From Conexibacter woesei Iso977N (GTDB lineage: Bacteria > Actinomycetota > Thermoleophilia > Solirubrobacterales > Solirubrobacteraceae): a stretch of 64,000 bases of DNA. The translations under genes were made by a program, and so were the position numbers. Positions 43,001 to 50,282 of the stretch are shown in pieces. Location: contig NZ_AUKG01000003.1 in the NCBI RefSeq assembly GCF_000424625.1, forward strand, positions 434,001 to 498,000, given 5' to 3'. Below the pieces are notes generated by a model. The model was not told where the DNA came from and ran no database searches. It saw only the letters and a list, made by a program, of their open reading frames with translations. The stretch's first letter is position 1. Each line of letters starts with the position of its first letter.

Positions 43001-44227
43001 TCGTGGACGCACCAGACCGCGCTGCCCGACGCCTCGGGCGGGACGCTGTCCTCGTCGAGGGACTGCCACGACGCGTGCACGGGCTTCAGCTCGACGCAGG
43101 GCGCCAACAACTGGCGCTACCAGGACAAGTCAGGCAGCACGTGGACCGACATCGGGTCCTACAACTCGAGCGGCTACCTCGGCCAGCGCGAGTGGCACGA
43201 CGCGTCGGGCGGCTTCGTCTGGCCGACCGCCGAGCATCCCGGCGCGTCCAACGACACCGCGCGCACGTGGATCGCCCCGCATGCCGGCACGGTCGCGATC
43301 GCCTCGCACGTCGCGAAGATGAACACCGACGGCAACGGCGTCGTGGTCAAGATCACCAAGAACGGCACGACGGTCTGGGGGCCGACGACGATCGCGGGCA
43401 ACGACACGACCGGCGTCGACGCCAACGTCGGCAGCGTCACGGTCGCGTCCGGGGACGCGATCCGGTTCGAGATCAACAACAACGGCGACTACGCCAGCGA
43501 CGCGACGTCGTGGGATCCGTACGTCACGTACTCCACCGACCCACCGCCCTCGACCGGCACGGCGACGGCGAGCTGGACGTTCACCGGCGGCCAGGTCAGC
43601 TACATCGCCAAGCTCGGCCCCGACCAGGGCAAGGCCACCATCAAGATCGACGGCACGACCGACGCGACGATCGACCTCTACGCGCCCGACGACGACAACT
43701 GGGCGGTGCCGGTCTACGTCAAGACGTTCAGCAGCGTCGGCACGCACACGATCCAGATCGTCCCGTCCGGCACGCGCAACGCGCTGTCGACCTCCAACGC
43801 CATCAACATCGACGGCTTCCAGGCGCTCACCAACGCGGCGACGGTCAAGCAGGACTCCGACGCCTCGGTCGCCTACAGCGGCAGCGGCTGGTCGACCAGC
43901 TCGATCGCGAGCGCGTCGGGCGGCTCGGCCCATGTCGACGCCACCGCGGGCGACACGGCGACCGTGACCTTCAGCGGCCGCCGGATCACGTGGGTCGGGC
44001 GGCTCTGCCCGGCCTGCGGCAAGGCCGACGTCGCGCTCGACGGGACGTTCGCCGCGCGCGTCGACACGTACGGGTTCCGCGGGCCCGACGTCAGCCAGGC
44101 CGCGGTCTACCAGGCGACGTTCCCGACCAGCGGGACGCACACGCTGACGATCACCGTCCTCGGCGCGCACAACCTCGACTCGACCGGCAACACCGTCCAG
44201 GTCGACGCGTTCCACGTGCGCCCGTGA
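40055..44227 (+). CDS. Large secreted GH36-like alpha-glycosidase with duplicated beta modules
   Basis: A 1390-aa exported enzyme with the signal at about 1-25 (LAASAHA-VT). An N-terminal supersandwich is interrupted by a module (about 228-365) containing GYQGQREWHDGSGGYVWPGA. The barrel at about 470-800 has the clan GH-D nucleophile region DTYHRDNGWWDTPGNW and an acid/base candidate in SSFSITDNNGMAES. An Fn3-like domain (about 875-970), a second copy of the module (about 1025-1165) and two C-terminal beta domains follow. It is probably an alpha-galactosidase or related exoglycosidase feeding the adjacent transporter. Substrate unproven. Confidence 0.8.
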   Translation: MLRSLFRAVPLALLLTAALAASAHAVTVGDAYATQGANACTWTFGTAAVEKTVTFSGGTYTLTSFKNKLASPVRQYVDASSPSSELRFTWDGTEITGSTTGWSCGSGSAASTTTNGQTALQLDVALTRTGVQATKHYLIYPSTSVVREWVTYKNTDTSAHTLARPSFLEQHVMGDEASNSTLQWMSGARAVGNSWQLRTANLSSSYARTFDSYDSFDCPTTTTNTGTGWHDIAAYAASGYQGQREWHDGSGGYVWPGAEHPGPANDTARAFTAPTSGTVNITGTAAKRDTGGNGVVVSITKNGSTIYAAHTIGGSDTTGISTSVSSVAVSAGDVIRFVINNNGDWSYDATNWDPTIAYSGGSSYTASTGFSSTQGTNNWRYQDYSSGSSGCPSAGWSETSAVYIPWFSQFNTSTRDGVSVGFDYYGRWALAAGNQGGGTGDLSLTIPNYSASLAAGASVTTPKAFTSVYTTDLDNMTNGLLDWQYQYMWDDTRSPYFGAIRMLGYWYTGSQWTGSWDQAGTLQKIFGIADHLRTMGADTYHRDNGWWDTPGNWNGPDFKQSGDFLGKSGMKQLVYMMAYDANTNSNVFSAHPSWFSTGSPCGYADRLIDLTQAGAETWMGDLLIGKAQDWGDFQWRNDSCPVADWSGDQQLAQDQAFRRVQQRFLDARPGSAIQAVDSGGNEVSWEFMRVASSFSITDNNGMAESYDAARLFPTDKISGIPDAWSPANCSNAYNALLAFNPDFTGDTSDPAALACMRKLVDTYHYMIEQGVAGRYVHQFHPHGTDNDRNWFERVSQNQQHALVVYKGGNGSGATTVYPKGLDATRTYDVRYQLASGSASRTGSDLMTNGVTLTSPQAGELIWIGLAKHPGGGQDTTAPSAPGNVQARIATNMGYSGTDVTWTAGSDDNHVSGYKVYLNGNLIATVDKGTYYFDHSHLNSPNAPYTVKTVDGDGNLSAAASSPGFTADTTAADDADAGVTYAGSWTHQTALPDASGGTLSSSRDCHDACTGFSSTQGANNWRYQDKSGSTWTDIGSYNSSGYLGQREWHDASGGFVWPTAEHPGASNDTARTWIAPHAGTVAIASHVAKMNTDGNGVVVKITKNGTTVWGPTTIAGNDTTGVDANVGSVTVASGDAIRFEINNNGDYASDATSWDPYVTYSTDPPPSTGTATASWTFTGGQVSYIAKLGPDQGKATIKIDGTTDATIDLYAPDDDNWAVPVYVKTFSSVGTHTIQIVPSGTRNALSTSNAINIDGFQALTNAATVKQDSDASVAYSGSGWSTSSIASASGGSAHVDATAGDTATVTFSGRRITWVGRLCPACGKADVALDGTFAARVDTYGFRGPDVSQAAVYQATFPTSGTHTLTITVLGAHNLDSTGNTVQVDAFHVRP
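41157..41205 (+). repeat. Intragenic repeat, copy 1
   Basis: Encodes GFSSTQGTNNWRYQD. It is nearly identical at the DNA level to 43079-43127 (GFSSTQGANNWRYQD) in the same gene and belongs to a larger duplicated module. Confidence 0.85.
43079..43127 (+). repeat. Intragenic repeat, copy 2
   Basis: Partner of 41157-41205. Here the segment precedes the GYLGQREWHD module, whereas in copy 1 it follows it, so the order is permuted. Confidence 0.85.
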
Positions 44228-45195
44228 CGGCGGTCCTGCTCACCGACCGGGACCGCTTCCCGTTCGGCCCCGAGGATCACGCGGCGCTCGCGCAGGCGGG
44301 CGTCGCGCTGATCGAGCTCGACGGCCACGACCCGGATGCGATCGCCGCGGCCGGGGCGGAGGCCGCGGGCATCCTCGTCTACCACGCGAAGCTGACCGCT
44401 GAGCTGATCGCACGACTTCCGCTGTTGCGCGTCATCGCGCGGTGCGGCAGCGGCTACGACAACGTGGACGTCGCCGCCGCGCGGGCGCGCGGGATCGAGG
44501 TCGTCTACGTCCCCGACTACGGCGTCGACGACGTCGCCGACCACACGCTCGCGTTGCTGCTGGCGGTCGCGCGGCGCGTGCCCGCGTCGGACCGGGCGCT
44601 GCGCGACGGGCGCTGGCTGGCCTACGAGCAGCTCGGGACGATGCGCCGCCTGCGTGGCTCGGTGCTCGGCCTGCTCGGCTTCGGCCGGATCGCCCAGGCC
44701 GTCGGCGTCCGGGCCCGCGCGTTCGGCATGGAGCTGCTCGTGCACGACCCGGCGATCGGCGACGACGTGCTCGCGGCCGCCGGCGCGCGCCGGGCGGAGG
44801 ACCTCGGCGCGCTGCTCGACGGCTCCGACGCGCTCTCGCTCCACGTCCCGCTGACGCCCGCCACGCGCGGCCTGATCGGCGCGGGCCAGCTCGCGCGGCT
44901 GCGCCCGGGCGCGCTGCTGGTCAACACCAGCCGCGGCGAGATCGTCGACGAGGCCGCGGTGCAGGCCGCGCTCGCCTCCGGCCACCTCGGCGGCGCCGGC
45001 CTCGACGTCTTCGAGCACGAACCCCTTGACCCCGACAGTTCCCTGATCGAAATGGAGTCCGCAGTGCTGACACCCCATTCCGCGGCGTTCTCCGAGGAGG
45101 CGCTCGCCGAGGTGCGCGGGCGCGCCCTCGCCGACGCGCTGCGCGTCCTCGCCGGCCGGCCGCCCCGCGACCCCGCTCCGGAGGCTCGCGCATGA
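44224..45195 (+). CDS. D-isomer 2-hydroxyacid dehydrogenase
   Basis: A 323-aa NAD-dependent dehydrogenase. The NAD motif is VLGLLGFGRIAQAVGVRA, the catalytic Arg lies in LLVNTSRGEIVDEAAV, Glu in LDVFEHEPLDPD, and His in VLTPHSAAFSEE. The substrate domain has VIARCGSGYDNVDVAAA. GTG 44224 overlaps the glycosidase stop, and its own stop overlaps the E1-alpha ATG, so the genes are translationally coupled. It may interconvert a 2-oxoacid and a 2-hydroxyacid made by this pathway. Confidence 0.87.
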   Translation: MTAVLLTDRDRFPFGPEDHAALAQAGVALIELDGHDPDAIAAAGAEAAGILVYHAKLTAELIARLPLLRVIARCGSGYDNVDVAAARARGIEVVYVPDYGVDDVADHTLALLLAVARRVPASDRALRDGRWLAYEQLGTMRRLRGSVLGLLGFGRIAQAVGVRARAFGMELLVHDPAIGDDVLAAAGARRAEDLGALLDGSDALSLHVPLTPATRGLIGAGQLARLRPGALLVNTSRGEIVDEAAVQAALASGHLGGAGLDVFEHEPLDPDSSLIEMESAVLTPHSAAFSEEALAEVRGRALADALRVLAGRPPRDPAPEARA

Positions 45196-46157
45196 GCCAC
45201 GCGGACCTCTACCGCACGATGCGCACGATCCGGCGCTTCGAGGAGACGGTCGTCGAGCTCGTCAACGCCAACGAGATCGCCGGCGTCACGCACGAGTACA
45301 TCGGCCAGGAGGCCGTCGCCACCGGCGTCTGCGCGGCGCTGCGCGACGACGACGTCATCACCTCGACCCACCGCGGTCACGGCCACGTGATCGCCAAGGG
45401 CGCCGAGGTGTCGCGCATGCTCGCCGAGTTGCTCGGCCGCACCACGGGCCTGAACCGCGCGCGGGGCGGCTCGATGCACATCGCCGACGTCTCGCTCGGG
45501 ATCTACGGCGCCAACGGGATCGTCGCGGCCGGCGCGCCGATCGCCGCGGGCGCGGCGTGGGCGGGCGTGCAGGCCGGGAGCGACCGCGTGGCGGTCGTCT
45601 TCTTCGGCGACGGCGCGATCAACCAGGGCGTCCTGCACGAGACGATGAACATGGCCGGGATCTGGAAGCTGCCCGTGCTCTTCGTGTGCGAGAACAACGG
45701 CTACGCGGTCTCGTTCTCCTCGCAGGAGGCGACGTCCGGCTCGATCACCGGCCGCGCCGCGGCCTACGACATGCCGGCCGTGCACGTGGACGGGATGGAC
45801 GCCGAGGCGGTCCTTCAGGCGACGGCGACCGCGGTCGCGCACGCCCGCTCCGGCGGCGGCCCGAGCTTCCTGGAGTGCGAGACCTACCGCTTCGTCGGCC
45901 ACCACACCGCCGAGCGCACGATGAACCTCGGCTACCGCACCGACGAGGAGATCGAGCGCTGGCGCGAGCGCGACCCGCTGCGGGTGCTCGCCGAGCGGAT
46001 GGCGCCCGACGACGTCGCGGCGCTCGATGACGAAGTCGAGCAGCTGCTGGAGGCCGCGCTCGCGTTCGCGCGCGAGAGCCCGCGCCCGGAGGCGTCGGAG
46101 GCGTTGGACTACGTGTACGCAAGCGGCCCCGCGCCGCGGAAGGGGGTCTCGGCCTGA
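45192..46157 (+). CDS. 2-oxoacid (pyruvate/acetoin-type) dehydrogenase E1 alpha subunit
   Basis: A 321-aa ThDP-binding subunit. The ThDP/Mg motif is FFGDGAINQGVLHETMNMAG ... CENNGYAVS. RGHGHVIAKGAEVSRML and RARGGSMHIADVSLGIYGAN match pyruvate or acetoin E1 alpha, and the phospho-loop-like YRFVGHHTAE follows. It decarboxylates a 2-oxoacid and reductively acylates the lipoyl carrier encoded two genes downstream. It overlaps both neighbours by 1-4 nt. Confidence 0.9.
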   Translation: MSHADLYRTMRTIRRFEETVVELVNANEIAGVTHEYIGQEAVATGVCAALRDDDVITSTHRGHGHVIAKGAEVSRMLAELLGRTTGLNRARGGSMHIADVSLGIYGANGIVAAGAPIAAGAAWAGVQAGSDRVAVVFFGDGAINQGVLHETMNMAGIWKLPVLFVCENNGYAVSFSSQEATSGSITGRAAAYDMPAVHVDGMDAEAVLQATATAVAHARSGGGPSFLECETYRFVGHHTAERTMNLGYRTDEEIERWRERDPLRVLAERMAPDDVAALDDEVEQLLEAALAFARESPRPEASEALDYVYASGPAPRKGVSA

Positions 46158-47140
46158 TGGCCCGGATGCGATACCAGGCGGCGCTGGCCCAGGCGCTGCG
46201 CGACGAGATGACGAACGACCCCTCGGTCTTCATCATCGGTGAGGACGTGCGCGCGTCGCTGCGCGGCGTCTCGAAGGGGCTGGTCGCCGACTTCGGCCGC
46301 GAGCGGGTGATCGACACGCCGATCTCCGAGCAGGCCTTCACCGGCTTCGCGATGGGCGCGGCGCTGGCCGGCCACCGGCCGGTCGTCGAGTTCCAGATCC
46401 CGTCGCTGCTGTTCACGGCGTTCGAGCCGATCGTCAACCAGGCGCAGAAGTTCCGGCTGATGACCGGTGGCCAGGCGAAGGTCCCGGTCACCTACATCGT
46501 GCCGGGCTCCGGCGCGCGCAAGGGCCTGGCGGCCCAGCACTCCGACCACCCCTACGCGCTGTTCGCCCACGCGGGCGTGAAGACCGTCGTCCCGGCGACG
46601 GCGCTCGACGCCTACGGGTTGTTCGTGTCGGCGATCCGCGACGACGACCCGGTGGTCCTGTTCTTCCCGGCCGCCGTGCTCGGCACCCGCGAGGAGGTCC
46701 CGGAGGTGCTGGAGGCCGTGCCGCTCGGCGTCGGCCGCGTGCACCGCGCGGGCGACGACGTCACGATCGTCGCCGTCGGCCACCTCGTCCACGACGCGCT
46801 CGCGGTCGCCGAGGAGCTGGCGGCCGAGGGGATCTCCGCCGAGGTCTGGGACCCGCGCACGGTCCTGCCCTTCGACTGGGACGGCCTGCGCGCGTCGGTG
46901 CAGAAGACCGGCCGCCTCGTCGTCTTCGACGACACCAACCGCACCTCCGGCCTCGCCGCCGAGGTGCTCGCCACCGCCGCCGAGGAGTACCCGTTGCAGG
47001 CACCACCGCGGCGCGTGACGCGCGCCGACGCGCCGATCCCGTTCGCCGTCGACCTCGAGCTGGCGCTGCTGCCGTCGCGCGAGCAGCTGGCCGACGCGGT
47101 CCGCGGCGTGCTCGCCTTCGCCCCGGAGGTCGCCTCATGA
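46157..47140 (+). CDS. 2-oxoacid dehydrogenase E1 beta subunit
   Basis: A 327-aa subunit. Conserved segments are MRYQAALAQALRDEMTNDP, FIIGEDVRASLRGVSKGL, RVIDTPISEQAFTGFAMGAA, and the C-terminal VWDPRTVLPFDWDGLRASV. The Glu of the ISEQ segment activates ThDP in the alpha/beta interface. The start codon overlaps the E1-alpha stop (TGATG), ensuring balanced synthesis. Confidence 0.9.
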   Translation: MARMRYQAALAQALRDEMTNDPSVFIIGEDVRASLRGVSKGLVADFGRERVIDTPISEQAFTGFAMGAALAGHRPVVEFQIPSLLFTAFEPIVNQAQKFRLMTGGQAKVPVTYIVPGSGARKGLAAQHSDHPYALFAHAGVKTVVPATALDAYGLFVSAIRDDDPVVLFFPAAVLGTREEVPEVLEAVPLGVGRVHRAGDDVTIVAVGHLVHDALAVAEELAAEGISAEVWDPRTVLPFDWDGLRASVQKTGRLVVFDDTNRTSGLAAEVLATAAEEYPLQAPPRRVTRADAPIPFAVDLELALLPSREQLADAVRGVLAFAPEVAS

Positions 47141-47385
47141 TCGACGTCCACATCCCGAAGATGGGCATGTCCACGGTCGAGGTCGAGATCGTCACGATCA
47201 TGGTCGAGGTCGGCCAGAGGGTCGGCCCCGAGGACGCGGTCGTCGAGATCGAGGGCGACAAGTCGTCGTTCGACGTCGAGGCGGGCGTCGCGGGCGTGAT
47301 CGCCGAGATCCTCGTCACCGAGGGCCAGGAGTGCGAGGTCGGCGACGTCGTCGTCCGGATCGACGACCAGGCGGCGTCCGCATGA
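47137..47385 (+). CDS. Stand-alone lipoyl carrier domain (split E2)
   Basis: An 82-aa protein consisting only of a lipoyl domain. Lys42 in IEGDKSSFDVEAG is the lipoylation site, on the usual hairpin between the two half-barrels. In most complexes this domain is the N-terminus of E2. Here it ends with a stop 2 nt after the ATG of the separate acyltransferase gene. It would shuttle acyl groups from E1 to the E2 core as a free protein, like a GcvH-type carrier. Confidence 0.88.
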   Translation: MIDVHIPKMGMSTVEVEIVTIMVEVGQRVGPEDAVVEIEGDKSSFDVEAGVAGVIAEILVTEGQECEVGDVVVRIDDQAASA

Positions 47386-48095
47386 GCGACATGATGGTGA
47401 ACGCCGCGACCGCGCAGAAGCTCACCCGCACGCAGAAGCTCGTGGCGCGGCGGATGGCCGAGGCCAAGCGCGAGGTGCCGGAGTTCACGGCGGCGATCGA
47501 CGTCGAGATGGACACCGCGGCCGCGCTGCGCGGCGAGCTGAAGGCGGCCGCGAGCGACGGTGTTCCGGTTCCCTCCTACAACGACATGATCGTCCGGGCG
47601 TGCGCGCTGGCGCTGCGCACGCACCCGGCGGTCAACGGCAGCTTCGACGCCGAGGGCGGCACGTTCCAGCTCTGGGAGCACGTCAACGTCGGCATCGCCG
47701 TCGAGGCGGGCGACCGGCTGCTCGTCCCGACGGTCCGCGACGCGGACGCGAAGTCCCTGGCGGAGATCGCGCAGGAGACCCGAGCGCTCGCGGAGTCTGT
47801 CCGCGACAAGTCGATCCTCCCGGAGGCGCTGGCCGACGGGACGTTCACGGTCTCCAACCTCGGGATGTTCGGCGTGCGCCACTTCGAGGCGGTGCTCAAC
47901 CCGCCGCAGGCGGCGATCCTCGCCGTCGGGGCGGTCCGGGCGGTCGCGGTCCCGCGCGACGGCGCGATCGTCGCGGCGCAGCAGATGACGCTGACGCTGA
48001 CCAGCGACCACCGGATCATCTACGGGGCCGACGCCGCGCGCTTCCTGGCCGACGTGCGCGACCGGCTGCAGGACCCGCAGGGCCTGCTGGGCTGA
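47382..48095 (+). CDS. Catalytic core of 2-oxoacid dehydrogenase E2, no lipoyl or subunit-binding domain
   Basis: A 237-aa CAT-fold acyltransferase. TRTQKLVARRMAEAKREVP starts the core, SYNDMIVRACALALRTHP and TVSNLGMFGVRHFEAVLNPP follow, and the active-site segment reads LTSDHRIIYGADAARF. The catalytic His is present, but the Asp of the usual DHRxxDG motif is Tyr, a variant whose activity should be verified. The peripheral subunit-binding domain that normally holds E1 and E3 is missing. No E3 gene lies in the locus. Confidence 0.85.
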   Translation: MSDMMVNAATAQKLTRTQKLVARRMAEAKREVPEFTAAIDVEMDTAAALRGELKAAASDGVPVPSYNDMIVRACALALRTHPAVNGSFDAEGGTFQLWEHVNVGIAVEAGDRLLVPTVRDADAKSLAEIAQETRALAESVRDKSILPEALADGTFTVSNLGMFGVRHFEAVLNPPQAAILAVGAVRAVAVPRDGAIVAAQQMTLTLTSDHRIIYGADAARFLADVRDRLQDPQGLLG

Positions 48096-48104
48096 CGCGC
48101 CGTG

Positions 48105-48821
48105 TCAGCCCAGGTCGGTGCTGAACATCGACGTCGTGACGTCGAACTGCTTGGCCAGGAGCGCGGTCGCCCTCCTGGCGTCGTGCTTGGCGATCGCGGC
48201 GACCAGCGGCCTGTGCGCGGCGACGATCCGGTCGAAGTTCTGCTCCGGGTCGCGCTCGGTCAGGCGGCGGTTGCCGATCGTGATGACCGTGTGGATCACG
48301 GGCGCGAGCGCGAGCCACGCCTGGGTCAGGAAGCGGCTGCCCGACAGCTCCAGCAGGCGCAGGTGGAACTCGATGTCGAGGTCGACGAGGCGTTGCGTCG
48401 AGGCGCCCTCCTCCTCGAAGGCGGCGAACGCCTCCTGGATCGGCGCGACGTCGGCCCTGCGCTCGCAGCCGCGGCGGATCGCCGCGGCCTCCAGCTCGAA
48501 GCGCACACCGGTCAGGTCCTCCAGGTCCTCGGGGCCGAAGCCGACGACGACCGTGCGCCCGTTGGGCTGGGTGCGGACGAGGCCCTCGCCCTCGAGCGCG
48601 TGCAGCGCGTTGCGGACCGGCCCGCGGCTGACCGACAGCTGCTCGGCCAGGCGCGCCTCGACGAGCGGGTCGCCCGCGCCGAGCTCGCCCTCGATGATCG
48701 CCTCGCGCAGGATCGACGTGACGCGGCCGGAGTAGACGCTGCGCTCGAGCTTGACGGCGTGCTGGCCGGGCGCCAGGACGGGGCTGCCGCCGGCACCGCG
48801 GCCGAGGTTGAGGCCCGTCAT
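48105..48821 (-). CDS. GntR/FadR-type (FCD) regulator, paralogue of the 38475 protein
   Basis: A 238-aa regulator nearly collinear with the one at 38475 (LREAIIEGELGAGDPLVEAR; LSVSRGPVRNALHALEGEGL; RTQPNGRTVVVGFG). FCD metal ligands lie in DLDIEFHLRLLEL and IVAAHRPLVAA. ATG 48821 has AGGA 9 nt upstream. ATG 48860 is an upstream alternative. It is convergent with the E2 gene and divergent from the flavoprotein gene at 48905, which it may control. Confidence 0.87.
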   Translation of the reverse strand: MTGLNLGRGAGGSPVLAPGQHAVKLERSVYSGRVTSILREAIIEGELGAGDPLVEARLAEQLSVSRGPVRNALHALEGEGLVRTQPNGRTVVVGFGPEDLEDLTGVRFELEAAAIRRGCERRADVAPIQEAFAAFEEEGASTQRLVDLDIEFHLRLLELSGSRFLTQAWLALAPVIHTVITIGNRRLTERDPEQNFDRIVAAHRPLVAAIAKHDARRATALLAKQFDVTTSMFSTDLG

Positions 48822-48904
48822 CGGGGTGGGTCCTGGCTGCTCACGGGAGGCGCCCAACATACCGCGGAACCCAGCGGCTTCGCCATTCCTGCTGCGGAGG
48901 CCTC

Positions 48905-50281
48905 GTGACCACTGCATCTACCTCACGCCTGCTCGCCGACCTGGAGGGCGCGGGCGAGCTGATCGCCGACCCGGACGTCCTGGCCTCCTACCGCGCCGAC
49001 CAGGCGGCGCCGGGGCTGCTGGAGGCCGGGATGCCCGCGGTCGTCGTGCGCCCGCGGCGCACCGCCGAGGTCCAGGCCGCGGTGCGCGCGGCGGCGCGGC
49101 ACGGCGTCCCGATCGTCCCGCGCGGCGCGGGCAGCGGGCTGGCCGGGGGCGCGAACGCGATCGACGGCTGCGTGGTGCTGTCGACCGAGTTGATGACCGG
49201 GATCGTCGGCCTCGATGCCGCGTCGCTGACCGCGACGGTCCAGCCGGGGCTCGTCAACGCGCACCTCGGGGATGCGGCCAAGCAGCACGGGCTCTGGTAC
49301 GCCCCCGACCCGGCGAGCTACGCGTTCTCGACGATCGGCGGCAACGTCGCGACCAACGCGGGCGGGCTGTGCTGCGTCAAGCACGGCGTCACCCGCGACG
49401 CGCTGCTCGGGCTGGAGCTGGTGCTCGCCGACGGCCGCGCGGTCCGGGTCGGCCGGCGCACGCGCAAGGGCGTGGCGGGCTACGACCTGGTGTCCTTGGT
49501 CTGCGGCTCGGAGGGGACGCTGGCGATCGTGACCGAGGCGACGGTCCGGCTGCTGCCGGCGCCGCCGCCGGGCGCGACGCTGGCCGCGAGCTTCGCCGGG
49601 CTCGGCGACGCCGGGCGCGCGATCGCGCGGATCGTCCGGAGCACCACCCCGGCGATGCTGGAGCTGATGGACCGCACGACGATCGCGGCGGTCGAGGCGA
49701 TGGCGCCGCAGGGGCTGGACCAGGACGTCGAGGTGCTCGTCTTCGCGCGCTCGGACCTGCCCGGCGCGGCCGCGCTGGAGGAGGTCGAGCGGATGGCGAG
49801 CTGGTGCGAGTCCGAGGGCGCGACGCTCGCGGTCGTGACCGACGAGGAGGCCGAGGGGCGGATGCTGACCGCCGCGCGGCGGCTGGCCTACAGCGCGCTG
49901 GAGCGCCAGGGCGCGACGCTGCTGGACGACGTCTGCGTTCCGCTCGGCGCGATCCCGGCGCTGCTCGAGGGGATCGAGGCGATCGCCGCGCGCCACGACG
50001 TCCTGATCGGCACGTTCGGCCACGCGGGCGACGGCAACATGCACCCGACGGTCGTCTACGACCGCGGCGACCCGGACGCCGTCGCGCGGGCGCGCGCCGC
50101 GTTCGCGGCGATCGTCGCGCTGGCGCTGGAGCTGGGCGGCACGATCGCCGGCGAGCACGGCATCGGGCTGTTGAAGCACGGGCTGCTCGGCGACGAGCTC
50201 GGCGCAGCCCACGACCTGCACCGGCAGATCAAGCACGCGCTCGATCCGGCCGGCCTCCTCAACCCGGGCAAAGGGATCTGA
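48905..50281 (+). CDS. FAD-linked oxidase, GlcD/D-lactate dehydrogenase type
   Basis: A 458-aa flavoprotein of the VAO/PCMH family. The pyrophosphate loop is PIVPRGAGSGLAGGANAIDG, followed by FSTIGGNVATNAGGLCCVKHG. The C-terminal metal-binding FGHAGDGNMHP and GTIAGEHGIGLLK mark the glycolate oxidase/D-lactate dehydrogenase group. It oxidises 2-hydroxyacids. The GTG start has GGAGG 4 nt upstream. It is 1 bp from the FAH-family gene, so the FAH product may be its substrate. Confidence 0.88.
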   Translation: MTTASTSRLLADLEGAGELIADPDVLASYRADQAAPGLLEAGMPAVVVRPRRTAEVQAAVRAAARHGVPIVPRGAGSGLAGGANAIDGCVVLSTELMTGIVGLDAASLTATVQPGLVNAHLGDAAKQHGLWYAPDPASYAFSTIGGNVATNAGGLCCVKHGVTRDALLGLELVLADGRAVRVGRRTRKGVAGYDLVSLVCGSEGTLAIVTEATVRLLPAPPPGATLAASFAGLGDAGRAIARIVRSTTPAMLELMDRTTIAAVEAMAPQGLDQDVEVLVFARSDLPGAAALEEVERMASWCESEGATLAVVTDEEAEGRMLTAARRLAYSALERQGATLLDDVCVPLGAIPALLEGIEAIAARHDVLIGTFGHAGDGNMHPTVVYDRGDPDAVARARAAFAAIVALALELGGTIAGEHGIGLLKHGLLGDELGAAHDLHRQIKHALDPAGLLNPGKGI

Positions 50282-50282
50282 C

